From NCBI GenBank assembly GCA_902603045.1, contig CACKTH010000007.1, positions 1 through 34,896 of the forward strand: a stretch of 34,896 bases of DNA, in the 5' to 3' direction. Below, piece after piece: positions 28,754 through 34,896 of this stretch. Position 1 is the stretch's first letter. Every line of letters begins with the position of its first letter. The position numbers and the translations under genes were made by a program. The notes under the pieces were generated by a model, which was not told the DNA's origin, made no database searches, and saw nothing but the letters and a program-made list of their open reading frames with translations. The DNA comes from an uncultured Pelagibacteraceae bacterium. Lineage in GTDB: Bacteria > Pseudomonadota > Alphaproteobacteria > Pelagibacterales > Pelagibacteraceae.

Positions 28754-28771
28754 AATGTTATAAATAACATT
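28754..28771. promoter_or_regulatory. Palindromic candidate operator/promoter element in the uvrA-ssb divergent region
   Basis: AATGTTAT AA ATAACATT: perfect 8-bp inverted repeat with a 2-bp spacer, in the 80-bp gap between uvrA (-) and ssb (+). Confidence 0.5.
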
Positions 28772-28788
28772 TCAAATATATAAATATT

Positions 28789-29235
28789 ATGGCAGGAAGC
28801 TTAAATAAAGTACTTTTAATCGGTCGATTAGGCGCAGATCCAGAAATTAAACAAATGGTTAACGGTAAAAGTGTAGCAAGATTAAGCCTAGCTACTAGTC
28901 AATCATGGAAAGATAAAAATACCGGTGAAAAAAAGGAAAAAACTGAATGGCATAGAGTAGTTGTTTTCAATGAAGGACTAGTAAATGTAGTTCAACAATA
29001 TTTAAAAAAAGGAGCACAAGTATACGTTGAAGGACAACTGACTACGAGAAAATGGAAAGATGAACAATCAGGTCAGGATAAATATTCTACTGAAATTTTA
29101 ATTCAAGGATACAATTCATCATTAACAATGTTAGGTGGAGGAAATCAAAATTCAATTCCATCTCAAGATAATAAACAAAGCTTTGATGATAGTTCTATGA
29201 CTCAAAACGAGTTAGACGATGATATCCCTTTCTAA
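28789..29235 (+). CDS. ssb: Single-stranded DNA-binding protein
   Basis: [23 protein letters not shown]...[27 protein letters not shown]; acidic tail ELDDDIPF. Confidence 0.97.
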   Translation: MAGSLNKVLLIGRLGADPEIKQMVNGKSVARLSLATSQSWKDKNTGEKKEKTEWHRVVVFNEGLVNVVQQYLKKGAQVYVEGQLTTRKWKDEQSGQDKYSTEILIQGYNSSLTMLGGGNQNSIPSQDNKQSFDDSSMTQNELDDDIPF

Positions 29236-29239
29236 ATAA

Positions 29240-31813
29240 ATGCAAAAAAACGAAGTAACTAAAGATTTAAATATCAAACCAATTTCGATGTATGATGAAA
29301 TGAGCTCATCATACTTATCTTACGCCATGAGCGTAATAATTAGTAGGGCATTACCCGATATAAGAGATGGACTTAAACCTGTTCACAGAAGAATTTTATA
29401 TGCAATGCATAAAGGTGGTTTCGATTGGACAAAACAATTTAGAAAATCTGCAAGAATTGTAGGAGATGTAATTGGTAAATATCATCCGCATGGTGATCAA
29501 GCAGTGTATGATGCGTTAGTTAGAATGGTTCAAGATTTTTCAATGAGTGTTCCACTAATTGATGGTCAGGGTAACTTTGGTTCAATCGATGGTGATCCAC
29601 CTGCTGCAATGAGATATACAGAAACAAAATTAGCAAAAATTTCTCAATTTTTGATTGATGATATAGAAAAAAATACTGTTTCATTTAAAAGTAACTACGA
29701 CGAAACTGAGCAAGAACCTACAGTACTGCCAGCCCAATATCCTAATCTTTTGGTTAATGGAGCAGGAGGTATCGCTGTTGGTATGGCAACTAGTATACCA
29801 CCACATAATCTTGGTGAAATTATTGATGGAACTCTAGCTCTTATTAAAAATAAAGATATTAAAGTTAAAGAGTTAATGAAGCATATTCCTGGTCCTGATT
29901 TTCCAACTGGTGGAGTTATTATTGGTAAAGATATTATTCGAGAAGGATACAAAACAGGCAGAGGTTCTTTTAAAATTAGAGGTGAAATAAATGTTGAAAA
30001 TCTTAAAAATGGTAAAGATAGATTGGTAATTACCTCAATACCTTATCAAGTGAACAAATCTAACTTAAATGAAAAAATCGCAGAATTAGTTAGAGACAAA
30101 AAAATAGAGGGTATAAGTGATATTAGAGATGAATCAAATAGAGAAGGTATAAGAGTTGCTATTGATCTAAGAAGAAGTGTTGAGCCCGAGACAATAAAAA
30201 GGCAACTTTATAAATATACATCCATTGAAACTTCATTTGGTTTTAACTCATTAGCAATTGTTGATAACAAACCCAAAACATGTTCATTAAAAGATTTTTT
30301 AGAGAACTTTTTAAAATTTAGAGAAGATGTAGTTATTAAAAAAACCAAATACGATTTAAAAAAAGCTGAAGACCGTGTTCATGTTTTACTTGGTTTATCT
30401 GTTAGTGTAGAAAATATCGATAAAGTAATAAAAATTATTAGATCTTCAAAAAATCCAGAAGAAGCAAAAAATACTCTTATAAAAACTAAATGGAAAATAA
30501 CAAAATCTGCTAAATTAATTAAATTAGTTGATAGTAAAAATTATAAAGGATCATACAATCTATCTGAAACCCAAGTCACATCAATACTAGAACTTAGATT
30601 GCAAAAATTAACTGCCCTTGGAATTAATGAAATTGAAGAAGAAATAAAAAAATTATCTGAATTGATCACAAAGTATAAAAAAATAATAAATTCTAAAAGT
30701 GAACTATTAAAAGTAATTAGTAATGAGTTATCTCAAATTAAAGAAAAATTCTCATCTCCGAGAAGAACGCAGATTATAGATGCTGTTTTAAACTATAATA
30801 TTGAAGAAACTATTCAAAAAGAATCTGTAATAATTACAATTACTTTACAAGGATACATCAAAAGAGGTGCTTTAAGCAATGTTAAACAACAGAAAAGAGG
30901 TGGAAAGGGTAAAACAGGGATTAAGACAAGAGATGAAGATTCTGTTGTACAAACATTATCAGTAAATACACACACATCTGTTCTATTTTTCTCTACTGAA
31001 GGATTGGCATACAAAGTTAAGGCTTGGAAAATTCCAGAAGGATCAGCTGCATCAAAAGGTAAATCTTTATTCAATATTCTTCCTCTAAAAAATCATCAGT
31101 CAATTAGTTCAATTATGCCATTTCCAGATAGCGATGTTGATACAAAAGATATGCATATTATTTTTGCAACAAGTGAAGGTAAAATTAGAAAGAATAATCT
31201 TGAAGATTTTACCTCAATTAATGCTTCGGGTAAAATTGCAATGAAGCTTGACGGTAATGATAAAATTATTGGTGTTAAAATTTGTAGAGATGATCAGGAT
31301 ATAATTTTAAGTACTAAATTAGGAAAATGCATAAGGTTTGAGTCTAAAAAACTTAGAGTTTTTAAAGGTAGATCATCAAAAGGTATAAGAGGTATCAATT
31401 TAGCAGAAAATGATACTATTGTGTCTCTGTCTATTATTGATCATGACTCAAATAAGAAAGCAAAAACTAAAGACCAAGAATCAGAAATTAAAGCTAAAGA
31501 AAAATTCATACTGTCAATCACAGAAAATGGTTTCGGTAAGAGAACATCTCATTATGATTATAGAGTTACAAATAGAGGAGGAAAAGGAATTATTGGTATT
31601 ATAAATTCACAAAGAAACGGAAATGTTTCTTCATCCTTTCCTGTTTTTGAAGGAGATCAAATATTAATTTCAACAAATAAAGGTAGAGTAATAAGAACAG
31701 CTGTTAAAGAAATAAGAATAGCTGGTCGTAATACGCAAGGTGTTAGAATAATTAAACTGACTGGGGATGAAAAAGTAGTTTCTGCTATTAAATTAGATGA
31801 TAATCTTATTTAA
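29240..31813 (+). CDS. gyrA: DNA gyrase subunit A
   Basis: [46 protein letters not shown], GyrA-box-like [11 protein letters not shown]. Confidence 0.96.
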   Translation: MQKNEVTKDLNIKPISMYDEMSSSYLSYAMSVIISRALPDIRDGLKPVHRRILYAMHKGGFDWTKQFRKSARIVGDVIGKYHPHGDQAVYDALVRMVQDFSMSVPLIDGQGNFGSIDGDPPAAMRYTETKLAKISQFLIDDIEKNTVSFKSNYDETEQEPTVLPAQYPNLLVNGAGGIAVGMATSIPPHNLGEIIDGTLALIKNKDIKVKELMKHIPGPDFPTGGVIIGKDIIREGYKTGRGSFKIRGEINVENLKNGKDRLVITSIPYQVNKSNLNEKIAELVRDKKIEGISDIRDESNREGIRVAIDLRRSVEPETIKRQLYKYTSIETSFGFNSLAIVDNKPKTCSLKDFLENFLKFREDVVIKKTKYDLKKAEDRVHVLLGLSVSVENIDKVIKIIRSSKNPEEAKNTLIKTKWKITKSAKLIKLVDSKNYKGSYNLSETQVTSILELRLQKLTALGINEIEEEIKKLSELITKYKKIINSKSELLKVISNELSQIKEKFSSPRRTQIIDAVLNYNIEETIQKESVIITITLQGYIKRGALSNVKQQKRGGKGKTGIKTRDEDSVVQTLSVNTHTSVLFFSTEGLAYKVKAWKIPEGSAASKGKSLFNILPLKNHQSISSIMPFPDSDVDTKDMHIIFATSEGKIRKNNLEDFTSINASGKIAMKLDGNDKIIGVKICRDDQDIILSTKLGKCIRFESKKLRVFKGRSSKGIRGINLAENDTIVSLSIIDHDSNKKAKTKDQESEIKAKEKFILSITENGFGKRTSHYDYRVTNRGGKGIIGIINSQRNGNVSSSFPVFEGDQILISTNKGRVIRTAVKEIRIAGRNTQGVRIIKLTGDEKVVSAIKLDDNLI

Positions 31814-32307
31814 TGAAAAATATAGCTATCTATCCAGGAACATTTGATCCAATTACTTTTGGCCATTTAGATGTCATTAAAAAATCACTTAAGATAGTAG
31901 ATAAAGTGATTATTGGTATTTCAGATGGAAATCAGAAAAATTTCCTATTTTCATTAGACGAAAGAATAGAAATTGTAAAAAGAGCTCTTTATAAAGATCT
32001 GAAATTTAAAAAAAATAAGGTTGACGTTATAAAATTTAATACTTTGACAACAGACCTTTGCAAAAAATATAAATCAAATATCATTTTAAGAGGCCTAAGG
32101 GCTGTTTCGGATTTTGAGTATGAATTCCAATTAGCCGGTATGAATAGAAAACTCAATAATCAAGTTGAGACAATTTTTTTAATGTCAGATGTTGAAAATC
32201 AAATAATATCATCTAGGTTTGTTAAAGAAATTGCGCAACATAATGGTGATTTGAAAAAATTTACGACTAAAAGTACAATTAAATCATTGAAAGAGGTTTA
32301 TGAATAA
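31813..32307 (+). CDS. coaD: Phosphopantetheine adenylyltransferase
   Basis: AIYPGTFDPITFGHLDVIKKSLKIVDKVIIGI, ILRGLRAVSDFEYEFQLAGMNRKL, SSRFVKEIAQHNGDL. Confidence 0.95.
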   Translation: MKNIAIYPGTFDPITFGHLDVIKKSLKIVDKVIIGISDGNQKNFLFSLDERIEIVKRALYKDLKFKKNKVDVIKFNTLTTDLCKKYKSNIILRGLRAVSDFEYEFQLAGMNRKLNNQVETIFLMSDVENQIISSRFVKEIAQHNGDLKKFTTKSTIKSLKEVYE

Positions 32308-32857
32308 ATTTTTAAATATTTTAATTATTTTTTTTATTTTTTTATCAACAAATTTAATAGCAAAGGAGAATATAATGATTTTAAAATTAAAAGATGGTGA
32401 TGTAAAAATTGAAATGTATCCTGATGTTGCCCCAAATCATGTCAAAAGAATTCAAGAGTTAGCAGATTCAGGACAATACGATAATGTTGTTTTTCATAGA
32501 GTAATTGATGGGTTTATGGCACAAACAGGTGATGTAAAATTTGGAAATTCATCTACTAAAGATTTCGATTTAAGACGAGCGGGTATAGGTGGATCTGATT
32601 TACCAGATTTAAATCAAGAATTTAATGACCTTCCTCATGATAGAGGAACTGTTTCTATGGCAAGATCATCAGATCCTAATAGTGCTAATAGTCAATTTTT
32701 CATTTGTTTTAAACCAGCACCTTTTCTAGATAGACAATATACTGTTTTTGGAAAAGTAATAGAGGGAATGGAATTTGTTGATATGATTACAAAAGGTGAT
32801 GGTGATAACGGAGCAGTTTCAAATCCAGATAAAATTATTAGTTTTAAATCTCAATAA
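32300..32857 (+). CDS. Cyclophilin-type peptidyl-prolyl cis-trans isomerase with N-terminal signal sequence
   Basis: NVVFHRVIDGFMAQTGD, RGTVSMARSSDPNSANSQFFICFKPAPFLDRQYTVFGKVIEGMEFVD; hydrophobic N-terminus FLNILIIFFIFLSTNLIA. Internal in-frame ATG at 32375 behind AAGGAG. Confidence 0.93.
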   Translation: MNKFLNILIIFFIFLSTNLIAKENIMILKLKDGDVKIEMYPDVAPNHVKRIQELADSGQYDNVVFHRVIDGFMAQTGDVKFGNSSTKDFDLRRAGIGGSDLPDLNQEFNDLPHDRGTVSMARSSDPNSANSQFFICFKPAPFLDRQYTVFGKVIEGMEFVDMITKGDGDNGAVSNPDKIISFKSQ

Positions 32858-32868
32858 TTAAATAATGA

Positions 32869-33981
32869 ATGTCATTAAAAGATTTCATTTTTAATGTTCA
32901 TCACACTCAAAATTATGCAAGAGTAGGAGTTATAGAGACCCATAGAGGAAAAATAAATACTCCAGCATTTATGCCAGTTGGTACACAAGCAACTGTTAAA
33001 GGTGTTTTCTTAGATGATATAAAAAAAACAGGTAGTGAGATCATCTTATCAAATACTTATCATCTAATGATAAGACCAGGTGTTGATAGAATCGAAAGTA
33101 TTGGAGGACTTCATGAATTCATGAATTGTGATCTACCAATTTTAACTGACTCAGGTGGTTTTCAAGTAATGTCTCTGTCGAAATTAAATAAAATTGATAG
33201 AGACAAGGGTGCAATTTTTCAATCACATATAGATGGTAAAACTTTTATTTTAAGTCCTGAAGAAAGTATAAGAATTCAAAAAGGTTTGAACTCAGACATA
33301 GTGATGGTTATGGATGAATGCCCTAAAAATACTAAAGACTATGATAAAATTAAAAAATCAATGGAATTATCCTCAGAGTGGGCAAAAAGATCAAAAGATG
33401 CATTTGGAATAAATAACCACAAAGGTTTATTTGGAATAGTGCAAGGTGGATTATTTAATGATCTAAGAATAAAATCACTAAATAACCTTATTGACATTGG
33501 ATTTAATGGATATGCCCTTGGAGGATTGGCAGTAGGAGAAACTCAAGATGAAATGTTTGACGTTCTTGATGGAATAAAAGATCATTTGCCTAAAGAAAAA
33601 CCAAGATATTTAATGGGTGTTGGTACACCATCTGATATACTCGGTGCAGTAAAGAGGGGCGTTGATATGTTTGACTGTGTAATGCCAACGAGATCTGGGA
33701 GAACTGGTTTAGCTTTTACATGGGAAGGACAAATTCAAATTAGAAATTCAAAATATAAAAATGATAATACTCCACTGGACAGAAGTGTCACAAAGTTCAA
33801 TTTAAATAAATATTCTAAAAATTATTTAAATCATTTATTTAATACCAACGAAATGTTGGCCTCAATGATTCTGACCCTTAATAACATCAACTTTTATCAA
33901 GATTTAATGAAAAACATCAGAGATAATATAAAACATGGTACTTTTGATGAATTTCACGATAAGTACATCAATAAATTGTAA
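32869..33981 (+). CDS. tgt: Queuine tRNA-ribosyltransferase
   Basis: TPAFMPVGTQATVKGV, ILSNTYHLMIRPG, LTDSGGFQVMSL, GYALGGLAVGE, RYLMGVGTPSDILGAVKRGVDMFDCVMPTRSGR. Confidence 0.95.
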   Translation: MSLKDFIFNVHHTQNYARVGVIETHRGKINTPAFMPVGTQATVKGVFLDDIKKTGSEIILSNTYHLMIRPGVDRIESIGGLHEFMNCDLPILTDSGGFQVMSLSKLNKIDRDKGAIFQSHIDGKTFILSPEESIRIQKGLNSDIVMVMDECPKNTKDYDKIKKSMELSSEWAKRSKDAFGINNHKGLFGIVQGGLFNDLRIKSLNNLIDIGFNGYALGGLAVGETQDEMFDVLDGIKDHLPKEKPRYLMGVGTPSDILGAVKRGVDMFDCVMPTRSGRTGLAFTWEGQIQIRNSKYKNDNTPLDRSVTKFNLNKYSKNYLNHLFNTNEMLASMILTLNNINFYQDLMKNIRDNIKHGTFDEFHDKYINKL

Positions 33982-33991
33982 ATTTTTAACA

Positions 33992-34019
33992 TTGATTAAT
34001 AAAAAAAAATCAATATAAA
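33992..34019 (+). promoter_or_regulatory. Candidate sigma70-type promoter for tRNA-Lys
   Basis: TTGATT (33992-33997), 16-nt spacer, TATAAA (34014-34019), 12 nt before the mature tRNA start. Low-complexity AT DNA limits confidence. Confidence 0.4.
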
Positions 34020-34031
34020 AACGTTTTTTGG

Positions 34032-34107
<76 letters not shown>

Positions 34108-34108
34108 C

Positions 34109-34896
34109 TTATGCAATTGGCGGATATTTAATAATAATTTCGTTTATCCAATTTGTAATATTATTAATTCTATTTGTTGAAGATGGGTGAGTAGACATAA
34201 ATTCTGGTGGTTCTTTTCCTTTTTTAGCTTCTTTCATTCTTTCCCAAACTTTGATTGTTTCCCTAATGTCATAACCAGATAGTGATGCAAATATCAAACC
34301 TAGATAATCTGCTTCACTCTCTTGTTTTCTATTGAAAGGATTCATAATTCCTATTTGTGATAATAAACCGACAGCATTCATCCCTGTTGTTCTATTTATC
34401 TGAGATACTTTGCCTTTAGTAGCTATATCTAAAATTGCTGTACCAGTATTTAATAAAACACCTCTGCTTGCTCTTTCTACTGAATGTTTTGCAACTGCAT
34501 GTGCTATTTCATGACCCATTACAGCCGCTAATCCATCTTCGTTTTTAGTTATATCTAATAGACCAGTATAAACTGCAATTTTACCACCAGGCATACACCA
34601 GGCATTTTTAACTTTCTTTTTATCAATAAGTATATATTCCCAATCAAAATTTACAGTTGGATCAGGGATATTATTTCGATCAAAGTACTCTGATATTGAA
34701 TATTCAATTTTAGATCCAATTTCTTTTATTTGATTTAATGTTTTAGCATCATCACTTAAAGTTTCTTTCTCTTTTACTTTTTCGTATAATTGAGCTGCTT
34801 TTGCATTAAGGCTAGATTCGGGAATTAATTTTAGTTGTTTTCGATCTGTTATCGGTGCACTACCACATGCAGATAGGCTAAAAGATAAGCAACTAC
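34109..34896 (-). CDS. M48-family metalloprotease lipoprotein (5' end beyond window)
   Basis: HEIAH zinc motif (AAVMGHEIAHAVAKHS), ESEADYLG. The frame continues upstream of the ORF-track Met to the window edge, with a lipobox-like ...SCLSFSLSACGSAPITDRKQLKLIPESSLNAKAAQLY. Confidence 0.88.
   Translation of the reverse strand, partial: SCLSFSLSACGSAPITDRKQLKLIPESSLNAKAAQLYEKVKEKETLSDDAKTLNQIKEIGSKIEYSISEYFDRNNIPDPTVNFDWEYILIDKKKVKNAWCMPGGKIAVYTGLLDITKNEDGLAAVMGHEIAHAVAKHSVERASRGVLLNTGTAILDIATKGKVSQINRTTGMNAVGLLSQIGIMNPFNRKQESEADYLGLIFASLSGYDIRETIKVWERMKEAKKGKEPPEFMSTHPSSTNRINNITNWINEIIIKYPPIA

Noticed and set aside
31410-31604. 64-aa plus-strand ORF inside gyrA
   Set aside because: Alternative frame of the Lys-rich gyrA insert; low complexity.

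Overview
This AT-rich, very gene-dense window looks like a streamlined alphaproteobacterial chromosome. Protein content, tiny intergenic gaps and base composition resemble SAR11/Pelagibacterales, but taxonomy is an inference. In order it holds: the tail of an upstream gene; a phosphate module (pstC-pstA-pstB-phoU-phoB) behind a terminator and a Pho-box-like repeat; a divergent zinc module (znuC-znuB-zur-peroxiredoxin plus membrane proteins on the minus strand, znuA-COG0523 GTPase-WD40-small Cys/His protein on the plus strand) sharing one near-consensus Zur box; a DsbA-like isomerase, an Ldh-family oxidoreductase, xth, an A-type Fe-S carrier and dgt; a long argS-nagZ-scpA-scpB-tatABC-serS-yajC-secD-secF run; a PuuD-like membrane protein; uvrA diverging from ssb; gyrA-coaD-ppi-tgt; tRNA-Lys(UUU); and a truncated M48 metalloprotease lipoprotein. 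Most of it is core genome. I saw no CRISPR array, transposon or prophage. The best candidate for an under-described system is the zinc module, specifically the WD40 propeller and the 87-aa CHEPNCPP/HNHSH protein coupled to a COG0523 GTPase. Other points worth checking are a cyclophilin gene with a strong internal start site (possible dual targeting), a Gln at the GyrA quinolone-resistance position, and an 18-bp palindrome between uvrA and ssb.
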